In this document: positions 36,290 through 49,339 of the stretch, one piece after another
Position numbering within the stretch: the stretch's first letter is position 1
Layout of the letters: every line of letters begins with the position of its first letter
DNA from: Dallia pectoralis
Lineage: Eukaryota > Chordata > Actinopteri > Esociformes > Umbridae
DNA length: 64,000 nucleotides
Reading direction: 5' to 3'
Assembly: GCA_029465975.1 (NCBI GenBank)
Contig: CM055762.1
Coordinates: forward strand, 2,542,001-2,606,000
The notes under the pieces: generated by a model
What the model was told of the DNA's origin: nothing
Databases searched by the model: none
What the model saw: the letters and a program-made list of their open reading frames with translations, nothing else
Made by a program: the position numbers and the translations under genes

Positions 36290-37849
36290 CTGTAAAGATG
36301 TGATAAAGTGAAACAATATTAGTTAAAACAAACATAATTGTGATTCAACGATGGATGAAGTACTGACAATCTGAACTGTAAAAAGCAGTAAATGAGATGG
36401 CAATTTAATCAAGAAAACGTAATTCAGGTATGGAAAGACAAGCACGAATAGGTAACATAACTACTTGCCTAGTTAATGGTAAATAAATGGTAAATGCTGC
36501 GCTTTTATATAGCAGATCCTGCGTCACATTCACCCATTCATTCACTCATTCATACACTGACGACCGCGTCTACCATGCAAGGCGACTGCAGGCTCGCCAG
36601 GAGCAGCTGGGGTTAGGTGTCTTGCTCATGGACACCTCGACAATTTCCCACTCACCATGGTTAGCTACTAGTAGAAGAAAGTTATCTAATCTAAGCCTAA
36701 GAGGATCTAAACATAATGTTAACCATTTCCACGTGGTCCTTATTCTAACAAAGCTGGCTAGCTAGTTAAGTTAATAGTTCACAACAAACAGTATTACAAT
36801 ACATGCCATTAGAAAGCCAACAAATGTTAGCCAACACTAAGTCTACACCCGTGGTAAACTCACCTTCTGAATTCCTGTTTCCTGCAATGTCTGCATAAAA
36901 CATGCATGCCACACATATTGACGTAAACATTTATGTCTAGTCGAAAATGAAATACAACAATCTCGAAACTATCTTAAATAGACATTAATTAATATGAATA
37001 AAGTTAATATCTTAAAATGACTTGATTGAAAGAAACGACAGCCTACGGAGAACGACCCGATAAGTAGTAGTTCCATCAAAATGTTACTTAGGTATCTGTA
37101 ATCTATTATCTACTCGAGGCAATATACACTTCTGTGGACGTGATTTGTAAGTGGTTATATTGCTTAGAGCTATTTTACCTTTGGTCTTTGTCTTGGTCTT
37201 TGCAGGGCACGGCTTAGACACCATGACAGTGGCTTCACACGCTGCGTCGTACAGGGACTTTTTCAGGGATCCGGAACGACTCTTCATACCGGTGACTGCG
37301 TCACACTCGCCCCAGGAGCCAAACTTATACTTGCAGTCAGCTGAAAAAGACACACCGGTCAGAAGGCTGAACGGAGCGCATTTGTAACCGACAAATGAAT
37401 TCAGGAAATCAACAAGCTTTCGTTTTGTAACACTTACCTCCAAACTGTTTCTTCCAGTTGCAAGGCACTTTGCATTTCATTTTCCTCGTTTGCTCGTTGC
37501 AGGTTCCCTCTCGCACACCGACTCCGCAATCTCCGCCGTTTGGCACGCAGTTGCCATAGCGCCACTCAGCGCAGTCGGTGGGAGATCCCTTGGCTCCCCT
37601 ACCTGTAAAACAGAAAACATCACGACGCAATTACGGAAACAACACAAAACCACTGAGGGTAATTCAAGCGATATTTCAATTAGCATGGCTGAGGGGTCTG
37701 AAAGGGTTTATTGTCGTGCAAATTCAGAAACTGAACACGAAACAAATGCACGTATCAAATCACTGACCCTTCTTGTTTTTGCCTGCTTCTGTGGTGACCA
37801 TCATCGTGGCGACCAGAAGCACCACGACTGTTGAGAACAAACCTCGCAT
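36261..37849 (-). CDS. mdk: Midkine, secreted heparin-binding growth factor (four coding exons)
   Basis: Midkine is a secreted cytokine that binds heparan sulphate and receptors such as PTPRZ and ALK and promotes neural growth and repair. Joining 37849-37768, 37602-37438, 37340-37179 and 36289-36261 gives 145 residues with every junction in phase 1; human MDK has 143. Seen: a signal peptide (MRGLFSTVVVLLVATMM, cleaved near TTEAG), a basic linker, an N-domain with six Cys (DCAEWRYGNC through CKVPCNWKKQFG), a C-domain with four Cys (ADCKYKFGSWGEC through KPC), and a short Lys-rich tail ending GRGKEN. All ten family cysteines are present. It is midkine, not pleiotrophin: the loop after GTC lacks the pleiotrophin insert and the tail is short. 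It may be the teleost mdkb co-orthologue. Convergent with chrm4, same strand as dgkz. Confidence 0.95.
36481..36672 (+). repeat. Teleost interspersed repeat in mdk intron
   Basis: Word order TAAATGGTAAATGCTGCGCT, TTTTATATAGCAGATC, CATTCACCCATTCATTCACT, CCATGCAAGGCGACTGCAGG, GGGTTAGGTGTCTTGCTCAT, GGACACCTCGACA. This is a very common short fish repeat. It lies between mdk coding exons 3 and 4. Confidence 0.75.
37179..37340 (-). CDS. mdk: mdk coding exon 3 (C-domain)
   Basis: 162 nt, acceptor GTCTTTTTCAG, donor AAAG|GTAAAA. Holds the four-Cys heparin-binding C-domain and the start of the Lys-rich tail. Confidence 0.95.
37438..37602 (-). CDS. mdk: mdk coding exon 2 (N-domain)
   Basis: 165 nt, acceptor TTCTGTTTTACAG, donor G|GTAAGT. 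Holds the six-Cys N-domain. Confidence 0.95.
37768..37849 (-). CDS. mdk: mdk coding exon 1 (signal peptide)
   Basis: The acceptor TTCTTTCCACCCCAG ends at 37851, one base before the ATG. Encodes 27 residues plus one base. The donor is G|GTCAGT at 37767. Because an acceptor lies directly before the start codon, at least one noncoding exon must lie upstream. Confidence 0.9.
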
Positions 37850-40240
37850 TCTGGGGTGGAAAGAAAAACGTACATTTACAATTGAGGCAGTAGAAATAAC
37901 GTTATCATTAACTGGATGTTACACTGTGTGTCATCTGAGGTATCATAATCCGTTACGCCATTTATCAATGGTTCTCTGACATCCATCTATAACCAAGAGT
38001 ATTTCATGATATGGTCCTATTTAGTAGCATTAACTATACAGCAAGTGTAGGAGAGTTTATAAGGTTTCCTTCAAAGCATATCTTGCCAAACATCTTTGCT
38101 TCTTATCAAACTGCTCACTTAACGAGAACAATTACGCCTGCACACACGCGCTAGATGTGAACACATTCCCTGGCCAACAACCACCATTAAGCTCACAGCC
38201 AACTGACCAACCACAAGGACTCGTCCGACAAGACAGTCTTGTCCAACATTCACACATTTACCCCAGCCAGCGGGGACTCAATTTCAGCCACCCCCTGCTG
38301 AGACATGTTTGAGGGCTAGAAGATGATTTTGTTCTTGGAACATCTCATGACTGAACTTAAATGTTAATCTGCTAAACTGTGAGGAAGCACATCAACCTAG
38401 CAACTTCCCCTTACTCTACCTCATACAAAACAATTGGTTCCTGTCCAGTATTACAACAAAATTAAACATTTTGCAATAGGCGTCCTTGGAAATATATATT
38501 TTGTATATCATGATCATTGCATGTGTAGACATTTTAAAGTGGATACCAGCAAAGGGGAAACTGTATTTTTGGAATATCACAACAACAAAGACTGTCAAGT
38601 AATCAAGGGTGAAGTGCGGTGCCAAGCCAAACGCAGAGTCATAAACATGTTTGTGATATTTATTTCCAACCAAACATGGGGAAAAACAAATACAAATATC
38701 AACGGAAAACATACACAGAATAAATAAAAGTGTACAATAAAGCGGCTTACTATCAAAGTATCTAAACAGTGCAGACAAACCAATAACAACCACTCACCTA
38801 AAGACCAGCGTGACATGAAAACATGAGAAGAAAAGGGCAAACCCAAACTAGAGTGATAAATAGCCCCGGTGATTGCTAACAAGCCCCAGCCGTGCTAACA
38901 ACAAAACAGGAAGTGCACCCCACTAACAGTGGAAACATAACTCACCACTTGTGACAAAGACGTTACTTAGAACACCCCCCCCCCCTTCACTGCAAGTACT
39001 GGACTGTGATGATGCCACTTGTGATGATGCCACTTGTGTTATAGCTCAAACCTCTTATAGCTCATACCTCTAAATCCATAATCCCATTTTAAATCTAGGG
39101 CCCTTTAAGAGTTGTCACTGTGTTTTTCTGTTGTGAGAGTAGGGAATGGTTCTAGCCACCCCAAGTAGAATTTTAAGTTGCAAGACTGGAGTTTTTATAT
39201 GTTAAGTAAATGTATGACCTCTGTTAATCTACAGGCATCAAAGAGAGAAGGTATTGGTCACCTAATCACATGTTGGCGGTAGACCTTCTAATCTGCCATA
39301 CAGGTTTAACAATAGGGAAATAAGTCAATTAAATACTTGCATTCTATTTCTTAATTGTCCGGATGTATTTCTGTTATCTTGATAGACCTTTCAGTTTATA
39401 TATTTGTCCTTAGTTAATGTCTGCTTCCTACTAACAGTCCCAGTGCTAGCAGCAGGGATTGGAATGCAGCCCCATATCCCCATGGTGAAGGCTAACCCAC
39501 CTGCTGGGAGGTGATAGGGGCAGTCCTGACAGGGAGAGCTACATGGAAGAGGCCTGGTCTGAAGCCATTCTTCTGGGGGACACTGGGGGAGCTGCATGCC
39601 TGTCTGGTTAAGAACAACTCTGAGATGTGCTTGTGACAGACAGGTTTTGTATTAGTTTGAAGAACACTCATAGACTCATTCTTTTCTATCTAAGAAGGCA
39701 GCTTGAATAACGGATAACAAGATTCCCTATAATACCAAATCCCTTATTTTGGGGTTGGAATTTCAAAGTATAAACAGGTTTTACTAGGCAAAAAAGTGTT
39801 TAGAAAGATTTCTAAAACATTCAACATGTTGCAATGTCAGGGTTTTCTTTATGAAACCATTTATTACATATGTAAGTGTGGCTAGTTTACAAGTTTGGGA
39901 AGGACATACAGAGAAGAGTGAACAGCAGGTAACTAGATTAACGGTAGCAATATGGACCGTAAACAATATGTTAAGGTAAGATTGGTCATGTATACCTGCT
40001 GATTACCTGTGTGCATGCTCCGGATTATTTCTACTTTGCGGTAAAAAAATTTTTACAGGTGTAAAGTAGACCTTTGGATGAGATCTCAGTAGTGTAAATG
40101 GACATGATGTGAATGCAGACTGTGGACACATTTGACAAAACAAACATGAATGAACCCCCTATCTATACATGGCTACAGCATGTGTCATAGTAAGACATTG
40201 TAAGACTGGACCGTAATATGTTTACCAAAAGAAATAGAAC

Positions 40241-41438
40241 CAAGGATAATGTAAAGGACATATGGTAGAACCAGGCATAAAACAGGATAATGTAAAGGAC
40301 ACATGGTAGAACCAGGATAAACCAGGATAATGTAAAGGACACATGGTAGAACCAGGTATAAACCAGGATAATGTAAAGGACACATGGTAGAACCAGGCAT
40401 AAACCAGGATAATGTAAAGGACACATGGTAGAACCAGGATAAACCAGGATAATGTAAAGGACACATGGTGGAACCAGGCATAAACCAGGATAATGTAAAG
40501 GACACATGGTAGAACCAGACATAAACCAGGATAATGTAAAGGACACATGGTAGAACCAGGTATAAACCAGGATAATGTAAAGGACACATGGCAGAACCAG
40601 ACATAAACCAGGATAATGTAAAGGACACATGGTAGAACCAGGCATAAACCAGGATAATGTAAAGGACACATGGTAGAACCAGGATAAACCAGGATAATGT
40701 AAAGGACACATGGTGGAACCAGGTATAAACCAGGATAATGTAAAGGACACATGGTAGAACCAGGTATAAACCAGGATAATGTAAAGGACACATGGTAGAA
40801 CCAGGCATAAACCAGGATAATGTAAAGGACACATGGTAGAACCAGGATAAACCAGGATAATGTAAAGGACACATGGTGGAACCAGTCATAAACCAGGATA
40901 ATGTAAAGGACACATGGTAGAACCAGGTATAAACCAGGATAATGTAAAGGACACATGGTAGAACCAGACATAAACCAGGATAATGTAAAGGACACATGGT
41001 AGAACCAGGATAAACCAGGATAATGTAAAGGACACATGGTGGAACCAGGCATAAACCAGGATAATGTAAAGGACACATGGTAGAACCAGACATAAACCAG
41101 GATAATGTAAAGGACACATGGTAGAACCAGGTATAAACCAGGATAATGTAAAGGACACATGGTAGAACCAGACATAAAGCAGGATAATGTAAAGGACACA
41201 TGGTAGAACCAGGCATAAACCAGGATAATGTAAAGGACACATGGTAGAACCAGGATAAACCAGGATAATGTAAAGGACACATGGTGGAACCAGGTATAAA
41301 CCAGGATAATGTAAAGGACACATGGTAGAACCAGACATAAACCAGGATAATGTAAAGGACACATGGTAGAACCAGGCATAAACCAGGATAATGTAAAGGA
41401 CACATGGTAGAACCAGGATAAACCAGGATAATGTAAAG
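40241..41438 (+). repeat. 41-bp minisatellite with higher-order structure, about 29 copies
   Basis: Core unit GGATAATGTAAAGGACACAT followed by GGTAGAACCAGGTATAAACCA (41 bp). One class is a base shorter (AACCAGGATAAACC, 40 bp). Variants CATA, TATA and GACATA alternate. Seven short units occur at copies 2, 5, 11, 15, 19, 25 and 29. In five of the six cases where another unit follows, that unit has GGTGGA instead of GGTAGA. All three - frames stay open, giving long but spurious Ser/Leu/Tyr-rich frames. Confidence 0.97.
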
Positions 41439-44400
41439 TACGCAGTTTAATGATGCCATGTCTCTGATATACAGTGCCCGTGTGTAAATACTGTGTTGTG
41501 CGACACAACATCAGCCAACAACAACATGTGTTTCATCGGTCTGTTCATGAGCCAATATGTCCAGAGACTGGACAGAGACGGCATCCGCTCACATTGCATT
41601 GTGCTCACGTTGAACTTTCCCTGCCTGCGGGCAGTCTTGGTTGGAAAGGTCAGCCACCGCTGATGAATAAACAACAACTCACTGGAAAAGTCCAATCCAT
41701 TCTGTAACACAATGAGTGACATATAAAAGAAACTCCGTAGAGATTTCTAAATCTATTGCTCGGCCTTACAGGTTCAGGTTGGTTTCTAATATTTCTGTGG
41801 GTTGATCTATTTAATGCCTAGAAATCCACTTTTATGTTAGTCCATTTTAAACAAAATACCCAATTACAGACATATCCTTTTATATTAGATTCAGTGTTTG
41901 TCCATGTTGTTCTTAGTAACTGCATGGCTTCAATATTACAGTATAGCCAATGAGAGTATGATTTAACAGTAGTTCTGCCCCAACGCACCCAGAAACAGAC
42001 CCCTGGGGTGGTTGTCTGCACCTCTTTCAAGACTAAAGCATTTTGGTGTGAGACAGAGGGTCTGTAGTAAGGGTGCCGGCCAGATACTCATTGCTGGACA
42101 GGGGAAACTGAGCTTGACAATCTACCGGAAAATCCAGAAGTTTCATCTGGCACTTGGCTTTTAAAACGTGCTATTTCTTTATTTAACTGTTAATCAAATG
42201 GACTGTGAGTGAAAGTGACGGTTACACAAAGGCCAAGTGAGCGAGGCCCTCTGGCACGTAGCAAGCCACTTCATAAAATATTCTGTTGACCCAGTTAATC
42301 TCTCTGGCCCCCTGGAAAAAGTAATTAAGCATTGGTAGGTCAGTGAAGCATCACTAAACACGCCAAGCAACCATAAATCTCTTGAAACCCAGCATTCTTA
42401 ACTCCCAGTACTCACTATCATTGTGGCTTGTAAAAAAAATGGACCAATTAAAGAAAACCTGGCTATTTTTTTCGCACCAGCAGTTCCATTGGCTTTTCTC
42501 CCCTTGTCATACATGTTCAGGGGCGACAGTTTTGTCTGTGTGCAAACAACACCCAGCAGGACTTGTCTCATCAATTGAGTCTGGCCATGGTTAAGGCCCA
42601 AAGTGCTCGCAGGATCTTTCATTGCTTCTTGCCAGTCCAGATTCGCTAGATCTAAACAAAACCCTTTTTCACTCCATAATAAAAGGCTTCTAGACAGAGG
42701 TCCCATGCAGAGTCTTTATTCTATATATCTGAATGTTAATTCAGCATATTTGTGGGAAGAGGGGTTGCTGGTGTATACACTTATTTTAAAATACCACAGC
42801 TTACTAGAGCTTTCATGGCACATTGAAATGCAAGAAAAATAGGTCTTGGTGTTGTAATCTTTGGCCCATTTGTAGTAGTTATCCAGCTGTCACATAAATG
42901 TAGGAGAAGTTAGGTGTGGAAGTGAAGAGCTGATCCTTTTCCCAAACAAAAACATGTCATTCATGGCTTCCCAAACATCCAATAACATCATGCGGTGACT
43001 CGATGGGATAAACATAATTTATTACCTGGCAGAGAGCAAACCAAACAATCACGTTCGATCAGATACCGTAACCATAGTAATTTGATTGACTCAAAAGATG
43101 CAACCTCTTGTTAATAATCAAGTAATAGTCTTAAGCCATTGTGATTTAAGAGAAAACATAAAAAAACTGTCACATCTACAAATGTGCCAAAAGGAAATCT
43201 TTTTACAGGAGTAGGCAAGCAGTTACCTGGGAGACCAAGAACTGTTCAATCACTGAACCGGTTGGTTACCAAAGAGTACAGCGGTGCCTGGCTTCCTATC
43301 CATGGTTGGTTCCAAATGGAACTACAACAACATAACTGTCTGTTACAACATGGGGGGCCACAGTACACTGAACCTTTACCACCCCAAAAAAGAATTGGAA
43401 TATTCAGAAAAGCCACAGACAGCAAAAAGCAATGGAATACCAATGGTGTTTCAGACAAAAAATGACCGGGTATAGAGACACTATAAAGAACAACTTAGTT
43501 TACAAAGTCCCATAATCCACAAGACTCAGTGGCCAACACATGGCTGAATCACATGTTTTTTCAATGAAATGTTAAAATTAGGTTGACTCTCGTAAGCAGA
43601 AACCAACAAAATGACTCACCGAACTGTGTAATCAAACGCACCACCGTGTATTTACTAAGTTTGCAAAAACACCCTCTCAGTTTTCATTCATGTGAAAAAA
43701 TTGCTAAATGTATCCCCCAGCTGAAGCATAGCAAAGGTCAACATAACTTTACACCATTTCCCCATGTGTTCAATTACCTATGACATCCTCAACAATGGGT
43801 ATCAGTGGGACAGCGGTGTAGCCCATAAATCTTTACTGGAATCAGGCTTGAATAACATGGGAGAGTTGTCTGTTTTTTCAAAGCCGTTTCTCTATGCTGT
43901 GATTATCTGTGCCGTTGCCTCCAGGTCCATCTGCCGAGCTCACACAAGCTATGCTCTAACCCTCCTTCATTTATGGGGGGAAAAAGGAAAAACTCTAGAA
44001 ACCCTGAGGCACTCTGTGTTTTGAGTGCCCAATAACTTAGAAGAGACACAAAAACCCAATGATAACAACCAAACCAAGGATCATTGTTTGCTGTCTGTGA
44101 TGTGTCTGTTAAGGTTGTGTTGCTCTGATCGTAATCTGGAACTGCAAATCAGCTTTTACAGCCTCTTACACAGACAGAATACATATTAAGTTCTACTCTT
44201 AAAGGGAGCGAGAGTTTAAGTAAAAGATTTGTGGTCATGATAACTATTTAATGACCCAAACAAAAGCCTGGCATTTCAGGTACAGTTTGCATTTTACTTT
44301 CTGAATTGATTGGTCTCTAAATGACATTTAGGCAAACCCCGAGTGCACTTTCCCTACACATTAAAAAGTAATAACTTAACATCAAATGTGATAAGAAAAC

Positions 44401-44492
44401 ATAATATTCGTTTGCAAGAATTGTCAGTTGGATTTATACAGTCACATTTTCAACTCTTGTGAACTATGAAATGTGAGTTCGAGAAAAGTAAT

Positions 44493-44621
<129 letters not shown>

Positions 44622-45062
44622 CATTATCATCAACAGTAAACCACAGGAATGTGTCCCTTGGGGATATAACAGCACAATAACTAACACTTTAGAAAGTTAC
44701 AAAAAAAGGTAACATACCAAACCAATTTTTTTTTCAATCATTTCTGAAGCCCCTCATAAATAAAACACTTGCAACACAAATAATTAATTTAGTTCGTTCG
44801 TTAGAAGGTCTATCTATATTTTTAGATTTGATTAAACTGGAAGGTTGGTGGGCAAAAGTTGTAAAACATTTTAACTGTGCAACAAACCATTTTAAACAAT
44901 AAAACAGTTTTTGAAAGGGAACAACCGGTCCCGGTTCATTGAGAAACGACCCACGACAGTAAACCGAACAGAGCGAATAGAACAAGTACAGTGTTGCACT
45001 GAGTGACACAGAGTTACATTATATTATCACTTTTCATTTGGATAAATACACACACAACTTAC

Positions 45063-45205
45063 TTGTTGTTTCTTTGTTTCGTGCTGCTTGGCGACAGTAT
45101 AAAGTGTTTCTGTGGGCTTCTAGAGCGCTCCTTTTGCAGTCCTCCAGCACCTCTATCCCAAACACCTCAATCCCCCTACCCAGGATGCCTTCTGTTTCTC
45201 CAGAA
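45063..45205 (-). other. mdk: Candidate noncoding first exon of mdk
   Basis: A moderately GC-rich segment on the - strand ending in a strong donor, CAA|GTAAGTTG (intron begins 45062). mdk coding exon 1 has an acceptor right before its ATG and so needs an upstream noncoding exon. This is the best donor linked to a promoter-like sequence that I found on the right strand. Belonging to mdk is inferred; an unrelated transcript is possible. Confidence 0.4.
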
Positions 45206-45234
45206 CTAGTTTGAGCTGGTCACGTCGGGACCAC

Positions 45235-45276
45235 TTTTAAATTAACACCCCCATGTGACGTCACTAACCCACGTGA
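45235..45276 (-). promoter_or_regulatory. Candidate mdk promoter: TATA-like box, CRE, E-box
   Basis: On the - strand, in order towards the exon: CACGTG E-box (45270-45275), palindromic CRE TGACGTCA (45256-45263), and AATTTAAAA TATA-like box (45235-45243). The last lies about 30 bp upstream of the proposed exon start near 45205. Spacing is reasonable for a core promoter. No experimental support. Confidence 0.4.
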
Positions 45277-45279
45277 TTA

Positions 45280-46465
45280 ACGGGGGTCAGACAACCGTTA
45301 GAAACCCAAACCCCTATATGCAAAACGAGTCAACGACCACAACTACAACACATGTTGATGATGTTTTATGTTTCTTAATCCCTATTCTGTCTTTGTTACA
45401 GTACTCGTGTTACTCTAGCAACACGACAGATCTTTTTGATGGCAAAACAAACTGCATTTATGTTACACACCGCACGCAAACACACCACACAGTTCCCTAC
45501 CAAACATTACCAAAGTGAAAGGGAAGCATTATTATATGCTGAGACCGGCGACTTCACAATGTCACGCTCCCTTAAAACGCATAGGGATAGGATGTACACA
45601 TAATAAGTGTTTGAACAACGCACAAAACTGCAACGTGGTAAACCGTTTACAGGAGGCATTGGCTGCTCATTTGCCATGCCATATAAATGCATTCCAGGTC
45701 ATTCCTGTCCACCACTGATTATGTACCCAGAGAGCTTGTTGCCACACAATAGCGTCCATTGGACAGGGACAAGAGCTATGGATAAACATGGAGTTGAAGC
45801 CCACTGTTTACCCAGGGAAGAGGTACAGTGTGGTGACTCACTATGGCTGTTACAATAAAATAGGAAGTAAATACATTTGCACAAACGGTGCTTATTAAAT
45901 ACTTCTGAAACAAGTATGTCTGCAAAGACTTCAATTATGTTTTCCCGTACAGAGTAAGTATATCAAAGAGAACTTTGCGACCTTGGGCAGACTGATAAGG
46001 CCATCCAGGGCAGTGTGACAGGTGTGTTCTAGCTTTATAATGACCACTGTCAGACCAGAATCTGAATCATAGATAAGGATATTTCTAATGCCGCATGGAT
46101 AGCATACAAGTGATGAGTCAGCGCCAGAGATATAAAACAGCGGTTCAGTTTCAGTGACACATGAAATATAATGTCCAGCGGTAACCAGTTAGTTACTGTC
46201 CAATAACAGTCTTCAGGGATTTTATGGAGATGCACAATCAACTGAAAACAGACTCATCATTTTCATTCAAATGGGCGTGTTGAGACACCGGGTTATTAAC
46301 TATCATTAAAACTTAATGACAGTATGTCTCATTGGGTTTTACTAGCAAGCTCTTATACTATGGTTTTATGCTCTGTAAGCAGTGGGTATAGGCTTTAAGC
46401 CATCTACAAACTCTACGGTCAGAAAGCCAAGTGCTACATCTGACAAAAACAAGTTACCAATCATC
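45280..46465. other. mdk-dgkz intergenic, nothing recognised
   Basis: No exon or repeat family supported. Confidence 0.4.
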
Positions 46466-46469
46466 ACGT

Positions 46470-46560
46470 AGCAAAACCCATCCCCATAATGTAGCATGGT
46501 GGCGGGAGCATCATGCTATGGGAATGCACCTCATTGGCAGGGACTGATTCCACTGTACTC
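46470..46560 (+). mobile_element. Tc1-like fragment
   Basis: CATGGTGGCGGGAGCATCAT then GCTATGGG corresponds to the HGGGSIMLWG core of Tc1 transposases. Only this piece remains. Confidence 0.55.
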
Positions 46561-46561
46561 C

Positions 46562-46705
46562 ATCTCATCTGACTCATACATCGGCTCATTGACACGTTAC
46601 CCTGCGTATCATTTTTGCACTGCTCTTTTACACTTCTGGTTGGATGCAAACAGCATTTCGTTGTACTGTACTTGTACTGTTTTAATGACAATAAAGTCGA
46701 ATCTA
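46562..46705 (+). repeat. Interspersed repeat 3' end
   Basis: TTTTTGCACTGCTCTTTTAC, CATTTCGTTGTACTGTAC and TTAATGACAATAAAGTCGAA form the known fish 3' end of the 'aatttcgttgta...gacaataaag' type. Fragment only. Confidence 0.6.
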
Positions 46706-46889
46706 ATGTACTCAAATATACAGTCAAAATAATTTGGAAATAACTACATTTATTTTATTATTATTTTACCATTTTCTACATTCTAGAAAGAGAATGAAGA
46801 AATCAAAACTATTAACTACATTATCATGGATTTTTGTTCTGACCAAAAACGTGTGAAAACAAATACAAATATTTTTTTCTAATCAATGA

Positions 46890-48050
46890 AGCCCCCGTTC
46901 GCTGGTCACGACTCCCCCCGAAGCTCCGCGATCATCGACGGAGCCAGCAGGAGTGGTAATTTAAATTTAAAAAATGTAATTACAATTTTAAACCCATTTA
47001 GGCATTATTGCCTCGTTAAGGGAGGCGATGAACCAGATGATGGCAACACTCCAGAGGATCGAGGAGATGGCGACTCCACCGGTCACCCCGCCTCCACCTG
47101 TCAGACCCTCCCACCGGACTATGACAGGGTGGGGCAGGGGGCATGGGCCACAGGGCAGGACACTCCTACATCATCCTGGGTAGGCGCACCACATAACCCA
47201 TCTAAATCCTCTACAGCACGTGTCACATTATAGTTCACATTTCCTGATTTCCCAAAGGTTTCCCAATGTAAGGCGCGGGTAGATTCAGGGGCAGCTGGGA
47301 ACATCATGGACAGATCACTGGCTCAGTCTGTGGGTTCCCTTGGTCCCTCTCTCTGGCTAAACAAAATCACAATTCCTTATCAGTACCTTCTTCCCCTCAT
47401 TTGCTCTGTCATTGAGTAGATGTACGGCACACGTGCTACTTCATCATCTCACGAGCGTGTATAAATTGGTGCGAAACCGAGGAGAAGAGCGTGAAACAGC
47501 ATTTAGCACCACTACAAGGCATTATGAGTACCTGGTGATGCAATACAGGTAGATGAATGTGCCTTTCCAATCCTTTGTGAATAATGTGTTTAGGGACATG
47601 ATTGGTCGCGGGGGGGTGGTGTACATCCATGACATCTTGGTTTACTCGACCACACGTCGCGAGCTCGTCTCCCTTGTTCGCAGAGTACTGGAGCGACAGT
47701 TGGCACATGATCTGTTCCTCTGTTAATCACTTCCTGGTCCTGTCATGTCATTTCACACACCTGGTGACCATCCCCTCAACAGGATAAGTCAGTTATTTAA
47801 ACTCCCTTTGTGTAAGGTGTCTTTGTGTGGTATTGTTTTGTGTAACTGAGCCGTGTTGCGTAAGAGATATTATCGCTTAAGCTACGAAGCATCATTTATT
47901 CATATATTCTTTATTTGTGTACTACAGAGTACCTTGTTTGCTTCTTTTCTTTCCCAAAAATGCTATTTTGTTACGAAATACTCTTTAGTTGAGCATCTCT
48001 CCTGAGCCTGGCTTGTCTCTCCCTCCTTACCCCGACCGTTACATAAGTAT
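46890..48050 (+). mobile_element. Ty3/gypsy LTR retrotransposon relic, internally deleted
   Basis: In order on the + strand: a gag-like N-terminal segment near 47029-47110 (MNQMMATLQRIEEMA), a protease site with DSGAAGNIMD near 47282, and decayed reverse transcriptase words HYEYLVMQYR and FVNNVFRDMIGRG with VVYIHDILVYS near 47616-47648. In that box the first active-site Asp is His. An LTR-like 3' end runs from about 47710 to 48045 and ends ACCGTTACA. Large parts of pol and integrase are missing and there are several stops. Old and inactive. No 5' LTR was identified. Confidence 0.75.
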
Positions 48051-48254
48051 GAATTCTATATTGTAATGACACTTCTTGTCATTTGTCTGATTTGTATATT
48101 GGGTTTCATCTATCCTAGATTCATTACACATCAAATTACATATTCAAGCATTCTTTTTTTGTTTTCATCTTCGTCATTATAGCTTACAGCCCTTGCAAAT
48201 CCAGTATCTCAAAGTAGAATAATAATTCATAATACAGCAATGTCAACCTTGAGA
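48051..48254. other. Short spacer, nothing recognised
   Basis: AT-rich spacer between two transposon relics. Confidence 0.4.
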
Positions 48255-48500
48255 AGAGCTGTAATTAGCTAATTAATTCAAAATACCTGCAAAGGTTTCC
48301 TGAACTAATCTCTCAGTCTGGTTCAGTACACATGACCACAATAATGTGGAAGACTGCTGACTTCCAGAAGACACTCATGGACACACTCCACAAGGAGGGT
48401 CAGCCACAGAAGGTCATTGCTGAAAGGGCTGGTTGTTCGTAGAGAGCTGAATCAATGCATATTCATGGAATGTTGACTGGAAAGCGTGGTAGGAAACAAG

Positions 48501-48825
48501 CAACAGGGATGGCCACAACAGCAGGGATGGCCACAACAGCAGGGATGGCCACATCAACAGGGATGGCCACAACAGCAGGGATGGCCACATCAACAGGGAT
48601 GGCCACAACAGCAGGGATGGCCACAACAGCAGGGATGGCCACAACAGCAGGGATGGCCACATCAACAGGGATGGCCACATCACCAGGGATGGCCACATCA
48701 ACAGGGATGGCCACATCAACAGGGATGGCCACATCAACAGGGATGGCCACATCAACAGGGATGGCCACATCAACAGGGATGGCCACATCAACAGGGATGG
48801 CCACATCAACAGGGATGGCCACATC
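48501..48825 (+). repeat. 18-bp minisatellite inside Tc1 relic E, 18 copies
   Basis: Unit ACATCAACAGGGATGGCC with ACAACAGCAGGGATGGCC variants. In frame it adds a six-residue repeat (GMATST/GMATTA) directly after the basic GKRGRK linker of the transposase. Two variants are arranged with the AACAGC type at the left and the uniform ATCAAC type at the right, as expected if the array grows at one end. Confidence 0.96.
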
Positions 48826-49339
48826 CTGGACAGCACTGTCAATCAACGCTGATCCAAGAAGTGATACAAGTGTCGCTTACTTGGTGTCAAGCCACCCCTG
48901 AACCACATCCTGAATGTCACATGCGTCTTACCTGGGTGGAGAGAAATCCTGGGATCGTTGTTCAGAGGTCCAAAGTCCACTTTTCAGATGGAAGTACAAT
49001 GGATCCAGAGTCTAAAGGAAGAGTGGAGAGACACAGAATCCAAGTTGCTGGAAGTCCAGTGAGAAGTTTCCACAGTCAGTGATGATTTGGGGTGCCATGT
49101 CATCTGCTGGTGTTGGTCCACTGTTTTTTAAGTCCAGAGTCAATACAGCCATCGACAAGGAGATTTTATAGCACATTATGCTTACATCTGCTGACAAGCT
49201 TTATGGAGATGCTGATTTCCTTTTCCAGCAGGACTTCGCACCTGCCTACAGCACCAAAACCAGTGGTAACCGGTTTGCTGCCTACAGAATAACGGTGCTT
49301 GATTGGTTATCCAACTCGCCTGACCTGAACCCCATTCTC

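Noticed and set aside
36261..37849. Pleiotrophin instead of midkine
   Set aside because: The N-domain loop lacks the pleiotrophin-specific insert and the C-terminal tail is short and ends in GKEN-type residues.
40241..41438. CRISPR-like regular repeat array
   Set aside because: Units are contiguous with no unique spacers and the host is a vertebrate.
40185..41511. Very long - strand frames (up to 429 codons) through the 41-bp minisatellite
   Set aside because: All three frames are open because the unit has no stop. The products are pure repeat without start context or flanking exons.
48414..48846. Frames of Met-Trp-Pro or Val-Ala-Ile-Pro repeats as a structural protein
   Set aside because: They are translations of the 18-bp array inside a dead Tc1 element.
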